Shown: positions 1 through 13,000, numbered from the stretch's first letter. The stretch: 64,000 nucleotides of DNA from Ceratorhiza oryzae-sativae (GCA_030998015.1 JARWMV010000242.1:62001-126000), one strand, 5' to 3'. Made by a program: numbers and translations. The notes: generated from the sequence alone by a model not told the origin.

Positions 1-136
1 AGCACCAAGTCCCTGAGCTATCTTGTTTAGGTCTGTTTCAGACAGCCTTTTTGTGTTTTCTCAGACCACCTCTTACCATCTGTTTCTACCACACAGCTTT
101 AACAACCCCCTACACTGTTCAACTTGGTGCTACCAC

Positions 137-2124
137 ATGCCCAAGACCCAACTCAAGGCCCTTCAAGCACAGCTCCAGCTGTATGGTGAGTACAATGGAG
201 CAAATTACATATCAGAGTTGGACTGACCATTTAACAATGACCAGGTGCACATGTCACTGTGGTACACAGCAAGTTCAAGGTGATTGATATTTCAGACATG
301 ATAGGGCTGCCAATGCAAATGGAACCAATTCCATTTGCAATGGCCAAACCACAGCCGAGTGGTTGTCCTGGAAGAGGAGCACCCCATGGCTACAACCTTG
401 AGGATGAGTCCACCATGACCAGAGCTGCCTATTTAGACTTTCATGTAAGTTCTACAGTCTGATTGTAATACAACTTGCTAACAGAGAATACACTTATAGA
501 AACTTGCCATATGTATTGCTGAGCATACCAAGGCAATCAACATGAAGAAGGCAGCCACATTCCAAAAAGACACAGTCAAAGTCTGTGTAGACAAGGTATG
601 TGTCTACTTAAATACCTATCTGTGTGATTGCTTATGCTTTTAGTTGTAGTTTCTTTGTCTTCAGCCCCACTTCAAAGCTTTTGAGCCTTATGGCTATTGG
701 ATACTCTATGCAGTATACTCAACAATTCTTCAAGTCTCAACAGGTTGGAACCAAAGGCAAGAGAAGATGAAAAAGGCAATTCATGAGTTCATTGACAAGG
801 GCAAGGTACCACCTGAAAAGCCATGCAAGCAACCAGGGAGGCCTTGGAGGGATGCAGTCCAGGACAAACCCCCAATTAAAGCTTTACCAGTACCTCTAGT
901 ACCAGCATTGCCTTGTTGTTTGGCCCAGGCAACTGGACCTCAGCAACAGTTTGGTCCAAACAAAGACAATGCTGAGGAGATTGATATATTCATCAATGAT
1001 AATGGGGTGGATGCATCTATGCATGAAGCAGTTCTCAGCTTTTGCAGCGTGTCTATCAACAAGTGCTACAACATGGATGAAGGTAAGCAACAGTCATATA
1101 TACATATATGCACAACAGAACCTAAAATCAACATTTGTTCTTAGGTGAAAACAACAATGATGACAACAATGGTGTGTTTGACATATCACAGACTCTTGGA
1201 CATCCTGGTGGTTTGGCTCCCATCAGTCTAATCAATTGTCCTGCTCCTGCCATTCCCAACCCCTTTGCTTCCTCTGCCTGGGCTGCTCCCACTCCCACAG
1301 CTCCTGCTCTTACTGCATCTGTCAGTCATGCTCCCCATCACACTTCTATTGCTCAAATCACCCCCACCCCTCCCACCACTCACGCCAGTCCCATCAGCAC
1401 TGCAACTTTGGGCACTTCAGCTGCACCCAATGTTCATGCTGTCAAGGCCACTCTGGTTGCCCCCATTGCTCACACCACCCATGTAGCCAGTGCCACTCAC
1501 CCCACCCCCACTGGTCATACCAACCCCACTGGCTTGACTACTTCCACCACTTCCACTACTCCCACCCTTCCTACAGCTCCCACCACTCATACTGCTTGTA
1601 CCACCATTGTCACTGCTTGTACCAGTGCTGTTGGCTACACTGCCCCCAACTCTGCTACTGCCCTTGATGTTCCTGCTACACTCAATACTCCTGCTGTTAC
1701 CAATGCTCAAGTTGGCTCTGCCACTTCTGTCACTCATGCAGAAACTGCTGCATCCACTGCTCCTATTGCTGATGATCAAACCTTGGTCCCTACAGACTCA
1801 ATTGCACAGCATGGCCATGTCATCTCAGCTGGAGAAATGACCAAGATTCATGTGGCCGCTGCTTGTTTTGCTGTAGGAGTCAAGGTAAAAATTTCCTCAC
1901 TTTACAAAGATTTAATCATACAGCTTGCCTGCAATCCTACGTACAATCCATCCTCCAAGCCCCATGTCCCAGCTGACCAGCACTCTAGGTCAACTACTAA
2001 GCACAGCAGCAGTCATGGCGGTGGAGGTCAAGGGAATCATATTGGCATGGTGGATCTCCCCCCAGACCCAACCACTACCCCTCCAGCTGAGAACGAAGTT
2101 ACCTCCACCAGTGCAGGCTGTTAA
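137..2124 (+). CDS. Hypothetical protein, 580 aa, five exons
   Basis: I do not recognise the family. Exons 137-185, 245-444, 500-595, 665-1082 and 1145-2124 join in frame for 581 codons. All introns are GT-AG and 55-69 nt long, and phases agree at each junction, so the gene model is well supported. The first half is mixed and probably globular, with a conserved-looking aromatic stretch (HFKAFEPYGYWILYAVY) across the third and fourth exons and a basic EKMKKAIHEFIDKGK segment. The last exon opens with an Asn/Asp run and becomes a long Ala/Thr/Pro/Ser-rich, mucin-like region of about 200 residues, which reads as disordered. A 39-nt GTAAAA...CAG stretch at 1885-1923 could be an optional in-frame intron. 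The start is the first ATG that feeds the first donor; an upstream exon outside the window cannot be excluded. It may be a host gene or an accessory gene of a DNA transposon. Confidence 0.6.
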
Positions 2125-2194
2125 ACTCGAGGTAGCGGGCAGGCTACATGGTGGTTAGGTGAAATCTCTCTCTCTTGTAAAATTTTCTACTGCG

Positions 2195-2569
2195 ATGCCT
2201 AAATACACTGATACGAATCACATGACTCAATGCGTGCAGCCACGTGTGACATCCAACACAGGCGACCCAAAAACTACCAAGCCCAGGCTGAAAATGAGGC
2301 CAGTGCCGCCACCCGAGCCCAATCCCAAAGCCGAAACCGAACCTACGCCTGGGCCTGAACCTGCACCCAAGCTCAAGCCCGCACCCAAGCCCACGCCCCT
2401 ACCTATTCCAAGCATCAGCAAGGTTGATGATGAAGCACAAACGAGTGCACCAGTAAAGAAGGGCAAAGGGAAGGACACGGTACGCTACAAATCTCATTGA
2501 AAACGCATCTCATTAACATTAAAAATTTAGGCTAAAGTCCCCACTCGTCGCTCAACTTGTAACAAGTAG
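2195..2569 (+). CDS. Small Pro/Lys-rich hypothetical protein, 107 aa, two exons
   Basis: Exons 2195-2479 and 2531-2569 are joined by a 51-nt GTACGC...TTTAG intron in phase 0. The protein begins MPKYTDTNHM. Its centre is a low-complexity run of Pro-Glu-Pro, Pro-Lys-Pro and Pro-Ala-Pro repeats, and the C-terminus is strongly basic (KKGKGKDTAKV then TRRS). No domain is recognisable. It lies 70 bp downstream of the 580-aa gene on the same strand and could be a separate gene or a captured 3' fragment. Low complexity and small size limit confidence. Confidence 0.4.
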
Positions 2570-5500
2570 AATGGGTTTGTCCACCAATGTCAAGTACGCG
2601 TATGTGCTCCCTTGCACAAGTTCTTTCTCAATATTTCATTCCAATTTTTCCTTTCACAAACTTGGTGTTTACGCTGTCTATTACGATGCTGATGTGCATG
2701 GCTTTGAGATTTGTCACGTTTGTACTGTTGCTCTAATAGCATACAGTGGTTTCTATCGCATATATGCGTCATAATGAGAATCCTGGGCAATTTGTAAAGT
2801 CCCATGAGAAGACGCGTATGTGAAGTCCTGAGACTGGATGCGTGAAGAGTCCGGAGAACGGATATCTTAATTATCCAAGTCAGGGCTTCACATAACGTTT
2901 CAAACAGGAATTACAGAAGTCCGAGGACTTCTTTAAAATGCATTAGTGGGATTTTTTCGGCCATTTTGGGATTCTCCGAGATACCTACGTAAAAAAAGTG
3001 TACCTAGATCGGCTCCGAGAGGAAGGACTTCCACATATCCCAAAGGGATTTAAATAGAGGCCTTGGCAGGATTCTAATCGATTACCCCACGCGGAGTAAG
3101 GGGAAATCCGCGGGGTTCCTACAGTGCTCGGATCGCTAATCTCGACAAGAGTGGCAGGAAACTCGTCCATACGCTCCCGCTTCAGCCCGATGGCACCCGA
3201 TGCAAAACGCGGCGTGTTGTGAGAGACGAGGCCGATGAAAACGCAGAAAGTGCGAGGAGCGATAAGAGGTAGGCGATAATTGCTGTTCAATCTGGAATAT
3301 ATAGTCAATCAGTGGTCAAGTGTCAGCTACGATATACCGTCGAGCGAACTCACGCTGGGATAGCCAGAGATATCTTGCTCGACGGGGTGTCAAATCGTAT
3401 TTATGTAGAAGGGTATCAGGTTAGAGACGCTCCTAAGGTACTTAGCGAAGTGCTTGAAGCGATTGAGCTCGCTGTGAGAGCACACCCAAGAGAGTGGAGA
3501 AAATGTCGCTGTGATTCATGGCGACTTGTCTATTGGTTTATATAAGACACAACGGAGAAAGTACAGCGAATACATCGGCGTGTATACAGGAGATGTATGT
3601 ACGAAAGGATTTAAGACATGAACATCGGAGCACGGACGGAGATAAAAGGTATAACATCGATATTACATCGATATGAGTGCGGGTTCGTTCAACAATTTAA
3701 GACCTGCAAACGTTTGGCGCGTTCTGGCCTTGCCTATAAGCGAACTTCAGCCATCGATAATCGTGTGCAGGCACCGAGACATCTTTTTTTTTGAATTTCG
3801 AAGCGGCGGTGGAAGCAGAGGGGGCGACGGCGACGGAAGGGACGATGGCGGCAGTAGTGACCATGACAGCGATAAAAACGACATCAAGTACGGATGCAAA
3901 GTCGGCGTCGGACACCTCGTAACGTGCCGAGCGCTAAGCGCTGCTGATCCGAGGCGCCCGCTCTGTTCCTGAGCGCAAGCGCCGTCGAGGAGGGCGTTGT
4001 TTGTACACGATGATGGAAACGGAAGGCAGGCGGAGGGCCCCTAGGTCGGGCGGTCGCGCCCCCGAACCAGTAACGGGGAAGCCAGACATTAGCGCCGCGG
4101 GCTTGGATTTCTGGCTCTACCCCAAGATAATCAGCACTAGCAATGGCCTCTACCGGCCGGGGACCTTGCTCCAAGCAGGATAATGTAATCACACAGAACT
4201 TTTTGATCAAGAAAGTAGTTACGCTGAATTCGACAATCCCATCCAAACTAGCGTAGGGGAACATACCTCCCCGAGGCTTCCGACACGTATTTTACCGTGA
4301 ATTACCATACTTCTCGAGGAACGGTCATTTACATCGTCGCTAAAGGAAACCTCACTGAGACGACAAAGAACCATTCGTTCTATCCCGCTTAATTGGGACG
4401 TTTGTTTTTTCCTTTAGCTCGTAGGTTAACTGTCCTCTGTTCGTACCACTTAGAGCGGTGAGACACCCAGTGACGTAGATAGCATATTCGTCAAAGTAGG
4501 GAAGTCTAGATTAACAAATACGAAGTGCGTCCCAATGGCCAGTAAATAACTCTATCCCATCTTCGGCGGATAGTTCGGGGCTCAGCTGGCGAGGCTTGTA
4601 ATCAAGCTAGTTCTATGAACCGCCCACCGGTTTGCGCTCTGTGGCTTGAGTTCCGGATTTCCAAAGTAGTAATAAAGTACACTCTGGTAGGGTTTGAAAT
4701 TTCACGGACTCGCCCTGCTACCCATTTTACGCCCCTGCTAAGTGACTCGGCCAATGGAATGGCGCATATAGTCCAACATATATTATGTTAGTTGTGTCAA
4801 CTTGCATCCGCTCGGTCGTTGTTCTCACGCCTGTACGCTAGCGCAGACTGAGTTGGAGAAATTAAATTCAAATTCCTGTTCTTTTGTTGTCAACCCGACT
4901 CAGGGGAATAGAGAAAAGATTTTGCACAATAACTTGAGACTGTACATTGCTGTTGCATGGTCAGAGAAGCCTGAATTCGTGAGTTTCCCTTTTATCTGAT
5001 CGCCAGCACATGAACCAGCCAGACACGGACGAGCCACCAATACCTTCATACCGATCCAAAGTGCCCATGAAAGTGCCCCGACAACAGTACCGCACTAGAC
5101 TTCTTTTCTGCCAAGAACGGACACTTAACTTGATTATGTAGTTAACGACATGTTGCCAAAAGCTTTCTGCTATCGCAGCTCTGTGACTTACTGATGTCAA
5201 CTACGGGAAGTTGAATTAAGTTACATTAGGTGCCTTCCCGCATACTAATGCAGACGCTCAGTTTTTTATATTTAGCTACAGCTGGTACACATTTAACACT
5301 CTACTTTATCAAATGGGAGACGGGGATATAGTATTTGTACGATAATCCATGATTTAAAAAGTCTTCAAAATCCTCAGAAGCTTCTTTGGGAAGCAGTACG
5401 TCGCTTTTACTACATGAAGTACTGTAGTGTCCGCAATATCATACAGCAGATCTGGTGTTTCACGTGATCGCAGAAAAACGCGTCTTAATTTCAAATGAGA

Positions 5501-6400
5501 TCACACCTTAGAGAGACCTTGCTGGAGCACGGCGATTTCGGAGAATATCTGAGAGATATCACTGGAGATGGCTAATTAGCCGGGAAACCCCATCGGACCT
5601 TTGCAGCTAACTAGCATAGGGTTCGGGTGAGGTACAGGTGCCGTGACGAAGTTGTCGCACGCTAAACTCTGTTACCGAGCCTGAATTTTCATACAGTCGG
5701 TCGGTGGATGGTTTTTAATGCATACTTGGATCAGATAGCCGCCAGCAAACAAACGGGCGACGGCGTACAATTAAGTGCGAGTTCTAAGTGGTATGCTACT
5801 TTGGTTTGGAAGAGTTTTGATGGAGTGAGATTTTCGTACAGAGACACAAGAGGCTTGGTTATATCATAGAACTCTAGCTAACCGACAACATAGACGCTCC
5901 GATTAGATTCATCAGTAGGTGGCCTCGCGATCTTGAGTAATGGATTCAACGTCATTGCGCTTTGAGAGATCATCCACGATGGGTTTGGTGAGTCTTGCGG
6001 CGTACCCTTTGAGCCCTATTGGTCAACGGTGGCAAGTCAGCTCAAGTAGATTAGGAATATTTGACCGATACTTGCATTTATATTCATTCAGGGCTCCACA
6101 TGTCGATGCCCCAGCATGATACTGGGACATTTGCCTATTCAGCCACTTCAGGTGGCTTGCAAGGTCGCCGTCCTCCTTCAACTGCACCTGCCGCATATTC
6201 AACTGGTTAGGAAACGCCAAAGATTTTGTTGGAGGACATACTAGATACTGATTGGCAAGGAGATGCACGGTTTCCTGTGAGTTGGGTACTGTGGTGTTTT
6301 CGCTCATGGCGGTTTACGTATACAGATTGTCAGGTGGCTCTAGGGGGGATGAGGGATTTCCGGGGCGAGGAATGTATGAGTAATGGGCGAAACACAGACA
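2570..6400. other. Intergenic or decayed DNA without a confident gene
   Basis: No open frame exceeds about 126 codons and none shows a recognisable domain or convincing intron series. The best fragment is a 107-codon minus-strand frame at 2985-3308 with ordinary amino-acid composition and no visible partner exons. A second is a 94-codon minus-strand frame at 6023-6307. Both are too weak to call as genes. Base composition is more even and CpG-richer than in the transposon tracts, so this is probably host sequence rather than a retroelement. The stretch around 3565-3700 resembles 22138-22262. Confidence 0.4.
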
Positions 6401-6415
6401 CGGCTTTCCTATACC

Positions 6416-6930
6416 TTCCGCTCGTGGAAACTTTTGAACAACCCTGCTCGTTATCAGCAGGTTTTCTGGCCGGCAAAGATTGGTACAAGCCTCACCGTGC
6501 TTACATCACTTTCTCAACATTATCCATACGGAGAACAGTCCGGCTTTTTCGGAGCAAAAGCTCCGGGCGCTTTCGCTAGGGTCAATGCTCAATAAACGCC
6601 AGGAGAACGTAAGCCTTTTCCGGCAACTTCCCACCTGTCTCTCCGAAGGCAAAGCCTTGACTCTCCCCGACGATTTTCCCAGGCAAAAGACTTGTAGAAT
6701 TGGCCGACTTTTATTTAACCTACTGACAAGCTTTTCCCAGACAAAAATGCTCAGCATAATCACAGGGTTCCTCCCGACCAAAACCTAATCAAACAGCCTA
6801 CCCCTTTCATAGCCTCTTTTGATCGTTTCCCCCAGACATAAAACTAGCCTTATTTATTGCGTTCTCTCTTTGATCAATAATGGCTCAATGGTGAGTTGTT
6901 TCTTTTAATTTCCGCCTCGTTTTCCCACAG
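6416..6930. repeat. Degenerate short repeat tract
   Basis: A unit resembling TTTTCCCAGACAAAA recurs at irregular 30-70 bp spacing: CTTTTCCGGCAAC, GATTTTCCCAGGCAAAAG, CTTTTCCCAGACAAAAAT, TTCCTCCCGACCAAAAC, TTTCCCCCAGACATAAAAC and TTTTCCCACAGATAAC. The copies are diverged and not in perfect tandem. It may be an old minisatellite or part of an unrecognised repeat family. Confidence 0.35.
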
Positions 6931-7769
6931 ATAACTGTAGGTTCTTCCTTTCCGCTTTCCCCGTTAAAGTGCGAGCAGAGCAGGCAACATGTGAACGGAG
7001 CTTTCCCACCGTTCTCTATATGCAGGCAAGACATGCTTTCCCTCCTGCTTTCCTAAGTGAGCATTCAGCATAAGCGTCCACGATCCAGTCACAGTTTTTC
7101 TTACTTTATACACAGGGTCAATGCTTGTCCTCTCCACTTCCTTTTCCATGCTCGCCAATGCCACCGCACCCTCCACTCACTCTTCCCCTCGTTGTCTCAC
7201 CTTGCTTGTCTTCTCTATCAGGCTTACTATTTCGTCCTATTGCTCTGTACTCCTTTACATCTGTACTCTTCCTTAACCAAAATACACAAACACATTACAC
7301 TGCTTGTATGCTATCAAATGTCATGAATTGATTTAATTGCTGCTACAAATGATTTCATCATAAATGGCAGTATTTTCATTAATCTGGCTACTGGTCTGTG
7401 CTGGACGCTGTCTTCTTCCCCTGGCCACCAATCTCAGCTAAGACCCCTTCTTTATCCACCAAGGTGCTTTGCTCCATGCAAGTCTTGTGCAGGGAGGTTT
7501 CACACAAGCTAGATATGAATGTACTTCAAGGGACAGTGAGAACAAGAAATACATGAAGAAAAGAAAGAGAAAACTATACCTTAGCTCAACTACAAAGGTA
7601 GAGAACTAAGGAAAGAAAATTTTCACTGGTGTGCACATAATATCAGAAATGGACAAACAGATACAAACACACCACGTACATGAATGGATATGATTGTAAA
7701 TTCAACACACCCACTCAATCTTATGCATGAATGTGAAGGTGAAAAGAAAGAAAAATAGAAAAGAAAATA
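6931..7769. other. AT-rich stretch without a gene
   Basis: I see no coding region. The left half is pyrimidine-rich on the plus strand (7120-7260). The right half is purine-rich (7540-7620 and 7735-7770) and lies just 3' of the copia fragment on the minus strand. No clear copia LTR or polypurine tract next to an LTR start could be identified. Confidence 0.4.
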
Positions 7770-8441
7770 TCAAAACATTCCCATTGCAGACACAAAACAG
7801 GTGAATTTGAGGTGTCCAAGTGGCTTAGTAAGCACATCTGTGACCTGTTCTTCGGTATGGATGTACTGGAGGTCAGGTTCCTTGAGAGTGATTACTTCAC
7901 AAATAAAATGATATTTGACACAAATATGCTTCATGGTCTGGTGGTTGATGGGATTCCTGGCAAGTGCCATTGCAGATTGATTATCCAAGAGCAAAGGGGT
8001 TGCACCCTCAGATAGAAGTTGTTGAATCCATAGAAGTTCATGCCCAGCACTAGCATCAGCAATGTATTTGGCTTCAGTACTCAAAAGAGAAATAGTCAGT
8101 TGTTTCCTAGACAAATAAGTGATAACTCCACCAGCATGCAGGAATGCCCATCCAGTAGTTGAGCAGCTTGTATGCTTGTTGCTAGCATAGCCAGCATCAA
8201 CATAACCAAGTAGCTGTAAGTTACTTGAGCAATGATAAACTATACCAAGGTTGATAGAGCCTTTAAGATAGTGCAAAACATGTTTTGCAGAGCTCCAGTG
8301 CTCTTCACCAGGGTTGACTGAATGCTGAGCAAGGAATCCTGTAGCATAAGTGATGTTGGGTTGCTTACAGACCATAGCATACATGAGTGATCTGATAAAC
8401 TGCTGGTACATCAGGAAAGTGGGAATTTGCTCCATAAGCAT
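7770..8441 (-). pseudogene. Ty1/copia pol remnant: end of RT plus RNase H
   Basis: A 223-codon open frame on the minus strand covers the C-terminal end of a Ty1/copia polyprotein. Visible family motifs, in order, are the RT-to-RNase H linker (RSLMYAMVCKQPNITYA), the RNase H first Asp (GYVDAGYASN), STEAKYIA, the LLDNQSAMALA block, and the typical TEEQVTDVLTKPL ending before the stop. Gag, protease, integrase and the RT palm are absent upstream, so this is a truncated remnant. It is the only copia sequence in a window otherwise dominated by Ty3/gypsy. No flanking LTR was identified. Confidence 0.85.
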
Positions 8442-8650
8442 TTCAAACTGATTTCAATAACCCACTTGCCTGATGGGACCTTTGTAAGTGCTTTGGGTGG
8501 ACAAGGCATATGTACAACAGTACAAACTACTGCAAATCAAACAATGCAAGGTATGAATCACTTCAAATATACTATTACATGTTGAGCAGTCATTGAATAT
8601 CTACCTTGGTGGATGTACATTTCTGTAGATCAGCACAGGCAAGCTGTAGG

Positions 8651-9374
8651 TCACTTCAAATCACTTCAAATCACTCAAATCACACAAACCACTCAATCAC
8701 CCACATTGCTGGAAATCACTTCAGATTACCTTCAAGCATGCCAAATCCCAAACTAATCACACACCAAATTGGGATATGCCTTATTTTAGAAAAATGTCTA
8801 AAATCAATAAACCTGCTCAAAATAAGTCAAAAAAGTTGGACAAGTGGGGAGTTGAACATGTGACCTTTGATTAATGAGCTTACATCAGCAAGAGGGGATG
8901 GGTACCCTACCCATTAGACTAGCCAGCCTTAAAACTGTATCAGCACTTGGGATCACAACCTTAATGAAGTTTGGGAGGCTGATAGCAGCCCAGGACTTGA
9001 GATATGAAAATATTGAAAAATACTGGCTGGTTGAGAAAAGTGGGAGCTATGGGTAGGTGGTCAAGGGATAGCCATACATGGTCACACTTTTGAGCAAAAA
9101 AGGAAACAATATTTAACAGGCTAGAAACACCCCAGGAGGCTTTCTGAATATTGGGTAAAATATGCAAAACAGTAGTTTAATTCTGAGAGCAGCTTATATT
9201 AAAATTTGAAGAATTGAACAACAGCTGGTTGTCTCTGCAGAAATTGAGCAGTAATTGTTGGATGAAATTCAGCCCGTTCTGAGTATCCATGACAGCCCAG
9301 GAAATTATGGTCAGCTATGGCAATCTGAATCATATTTTGAGTATTTATGCTATATTTATCACTTTGCTCCTCAA
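8651..9374 (+). repeat. Foldback 1, left arm (724 bp)
   Basis: This arm is the reverse complement of 9438-9680 plus 18060-18540, which are the two pieces of the right arm now separated by element A. Arm lengths match exactly (724 against 243+481). The outer end is TCACTTCAAATCACTT, with a short internal TCAAATCAC repetition. The 63-nt loop is 9375-9437. Few mismatches are visible. The arm contains a tRNA-like segment on the minus strand. No transposase is encoded. Confidence 0.85.
8829..8930 (-). ncRNA. tRNA-like Pol III unit inside the foldback arm
   Basis: On the minus strand there is an A-box-like TGGCTAGTCTAATGGG (8910-8925), a B-box-like TGTTCAACTCC (8848-8858), and a T6 terminator immediately after the tRNA-like end (8829-8834). 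Box spacing is about 67 nt. Acceptor and T stems pair poorly, so this is a SINE-like or decayed tRNA derivative, not a functional tRNA gene. Confidence 0.45.
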
Positions 9375-9437
9375 GGAGTTAGCTGTAGTGGGTAACTGGA
9401 CTTAGCCAAAATTTTACTAAGTCAAGTGGCTGACTTT

Positions 9438-9680
9438 TTGAGGAGCAAAGTGATAAATATAGCATAAATACTCAAAATATGATTCAGATTGCCATAGCTG
9501 ACCATAATTTCCTGGGCTGTCATGGATACTCAGAACAGGCTGAATTTCATCCAACAATTACTGCTCAATTTCTGCAGAGACAACCAGCTGTTGTTCAATT
9601 CTTCAAATTTTAATATAAGCTGCTCTCAGAATTAAACTACTGTTTTGCATATTTTACCCAATATTCAGAAAGCCTCCTGG
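9438..9680 (-). repeat. Foldback 1, right arm, proximal piece
   Basis: Reverse complement of the inner 243 bp of the left arm. It stops at CCTGG (9676-9680), where element A inserted. The remaining 481 bp resume at 18060 after a second CCTGG. Confidence 0.85.
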
Positions 9681-10056
9681 TGTCAACAACAACAAGTCAG
9701 GCAACAAGGAAAATAGTAAGAAAATAAAAGAACTTGTATTCAACAAGAGGTCAAGTTCTTGAGGAGTCCTCTGTGAACTTGACCTGGTTTATATACATAG
9801 TACAAGCCACATCATAACAAACAAGTCTGTACAGTGAGTCAAGACTGATAAGAGATAGAAGCAGTAGAAGCAACTGCGGAACTGCGGAATTTCACATCAG
9901 AGTTGAAATACATCTCGGTTATTGGCCTGGAACATCCCCTGAATCACATGACACAGATATACCATAAAAGGCAAGTATGTTTTGAAGATGATCTCATAAA
10001 ATGTAATAAATCGAGAAAATATTATAGAGTGGATATATGCGTGTCAGTTCATGACA
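9681..10056 (-). repeat. 3' LTR of element A (376 bp)
   Basis: Starts TGTCAAC and ends ATGACA on the plus strand, so it is TGTCAT...GTTGACA in element orientation. It is 376 bp, the same length as both LTRs of element C. The adjacent polypurine tract is 10057-10069 on the minus strand (TTGAAGGGGGGAAG just before the LTR). Confidence 0.9.
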
Positions 10057-10099
10057 CTTCCCCCCTTCAAGGCACAGGGGTTGTGGGGTGCCTTTGGAT

Positions 10100-13000
10100 G
10101 TGACTTGACATAGTTGGCAATGAGTTCTGGTGCATTTACCAGGTCATTGTAAGTTAACCATTGTCACTCGTTGTAACCGAGCCATTTGACATAGTATTCA
10201 AAGACATTAGACCTCTTGTTGTATCATGACTTTATGATCTGTTCTACTTTGAATTCTTCTTCCCCTTCTGGAGTTACCACAGGTGGTGGTGGGGGAGCCT
10301 GATGTCCATAGGGATCATCTTTATGTTTGGTCAGGAGCAAGACATGAAATACTGGGTGTATCTTCATGGTTACTGGCAAGTCCTGTTTGAAGGCACAGGT
10401 GCCATGTTGTGCTACCACCTTGAATGGTCCAACTCTCTTGTGGGCCAATTTCCTGGAGGCCTGTTGTGTGCATATGTTCTTGGTGTCAAGCCAGACTTTA
10501 TCTCCCACCTTGATGGCTTCTGGGGTCTGATGCTTCCAATCATAGTGTTCTTTAATCCTCTGGTTTGATAATTCCAGAGCAGCCTTGAGTTCATCATGGC
10601 CCTTTTGAAGCCATTCTGCGTGATTGTCTGCTAAGGGGAATTCTTGTTCCTCCTTGTCCCCAACTGCCAACCTTGGATGGAAACCATAGTTTGCAAAGAA
10701 TGGTGATTTGCCAGTTGAGGCATTGACACCATTGTTGTAGGCAAATTCAGCCAAGGGTAAGAGTGAGACCCAGTCATCCTGCCAATATGATATGTAGTGT
10801 CTCAGGTACCCTTCTACTACTTGGTTAGCCCTTTCAGACTGGCCATCTGTTTGGGGGTGGTATGCTGTGGAGTAGGATGGTTTTATATCCAGCCGTTTGT
10901 ACAGGTGCCTTAAGAATTTAGATGCAAAGTTGGGGCCACAATCTGAAATGGTTTTTCATGGTAACCCATGAAGTTTCTGTACATAGGTTAGGAACAGATT
11001 TGTGCAATCCATGGCACTGGCCTCTGACTGACATGGAATAAAGTGGACCATTTTTGTTGGGCAGTCAACAACTGTAAATATGGCATTGAACCCTTCTGAC
11101 AGGGATAGCCCAGTGATCAGATCATAGGTGATTTCCTCCCAAGGTTTTTCTGGTGCTGGTATTGGGTTTAGGAGCCCTGGGGGAACCTGGTTGCTGTGCT
11201 TGTTCCTAATACAGGATTCGCAATGTGTGACATACTTGTTGACCTATTTTTTCATTGATGACCATGTATATTTGCAGTTTAACAATTCATATGTTCTGAA
11301 CTGTCCTGGGTGTCCTGCAGCTGGGTTGTCATGGTGGCTTTCAATGATCAGCTTGTGAAGTTCTTTGTTATTTGGGACACAGATTTGGCCCTTGTATCAT
11401 AAAAGTCCTTCATCACATTCCCAATTCTTGACTTTTTCATTGTTGTCTAGGGCTTTTAGCACTTTTGACAGGTGCTCATCCCCTGGGATAGCATCCCTAA
11501 TGAGTTGTTCCAGGTCATGGTCTGGCATGATTGCTTGTAACCACAGAGATTTTAGTTCCAAAAATTGGTTTTGTGCAAGCAGAGCTTGGCTCTCACCCCC
11601 CTCTTTAGGGATGTGCCTTGACAGCCTAGAGAGTATGTCCACCTGGCCATTCTTTGCCCCTTCAATGTATAGAATTTTGAATTCAAACCTGGACAGGAAC
11701 TCATGCCATTGTGTAACTTGGCCATTCAGTGGCTGGTTTGTCTTCCAATATTCCAGATTCTTGTGGTCACAAACAATGTTCACAGGGTGTTCAGCCCCTT
11801 CTAGTAAGTGACGCCAGTGTTTGAGGGCTTTTATGATTGCCAGCATCTCCTTGTTGTAAATATTGTAGTTTCTTTCTGCCAGGACCATTGCCTTGGAGTA
11901 ATAGGAGATTGGGTGAAGCATCCCATCTTCTCCATATTGCAGTAATACAGCACCTGTGGCATAACCTGAGGCATCTGTTTCCAGAATAAATGGTTTGCTG
12001 GGTTCTGGCTGAATTAGGAGGGGGGCTTCTTTCAATTTCTGCTTCAGCAGGTTCCATACCTGATCCCTTTCTTCTGTCCATTCCCATTTTACATCCTTCT
12101 TGACAAGTTCATAAAGACATTTTGTGATTTTTGAAAAGTCTTTTATGAAGTGCCTTAACCAGTTTGCAAACCCCAACCCTTCCAGGACTTCAGTTGGGTT
12201 GGTAGGGGTTGGCCATTCAACAGCCTTTTTGACCTTGGCTGGGTCTACTTTAATTCCCTGGGGAGTCACTACTATTCCCAAGTAATCAACTTTGGAGACA
12301 TCGAAAACACATTTCTCCAGGGCACAATATAGGCCAGCTTTTTGGAGGCAACGCAGGACTTCTTTGACATGTTCATCATGTTCTTCTTGGTTTTTGGAGA
12401 ACACCAATATGTTGTCCATATAGATTACAACATAAATGCCCTCAATGTCTTGGAACTCTTCCTGGATCATGGCCATGAAGGTTCCCAGTGCGTTCTTTCA
12501 GCTGAATTGCATGACTAAGGGCTTGTACAGCCCATATTTGGTCTTAAAAGCAGCCTTCCATTTGTCTCCTTCTCAAATTTGTATAAGGTTGAAACCCCAC
12601 TTTAGATCAAACTTGGTGAATATCTTTGCCCCACACAATGTTTCAACAATATCATTGATGTGTGGGAGTGGGTACACATTGGAGACAGTCATTTCATTTA
12701 GCTGCTGGTAGTCAATGCACATACACAGCTTTCCATTCTTCTTTTTAACAAATATGACTGGGGATGCCATTGGTGACCTTGAGGGCCTGATATGCCCTGC
12801 TTTCAGTTGGCAATCCAATGTTTTGTGCAATTCCACATCTTCCTTGACACCCACACTATATATGGGGCCATGCCTTGGCTTGGCATCCAGCTTCAAATCT
12901 ATCTCCATGTCCCACTTCCTATGGGGTGGTAATGGCTGGACATCATCTTCCTCAGCAAATATTTTCTGGAATTCTTTATATTTTGCTGGGAGAGAGTCTA

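Noticed and set aside
1417..1779. Ser/Gly-rich minus-strand frame opposite the mucin-like exon
   Set aside because: It is a shadow of the Thr/Ala/Pro-rich plus-strand exon; low complexity opens several frames there.
3697..4264. Minus-strand frames of 72 and 126 codons as a host gene
   Set aside because: They overlap in different frames, have no domain, and splice sites do not join them convincingly.
8874..9056. Identical 60-codon frames at 8874-9056 and 18135-18317 as a gene
   Set aside because: They are mirror positions in the foldback 1 arms and overlap the tRNA-like unit.
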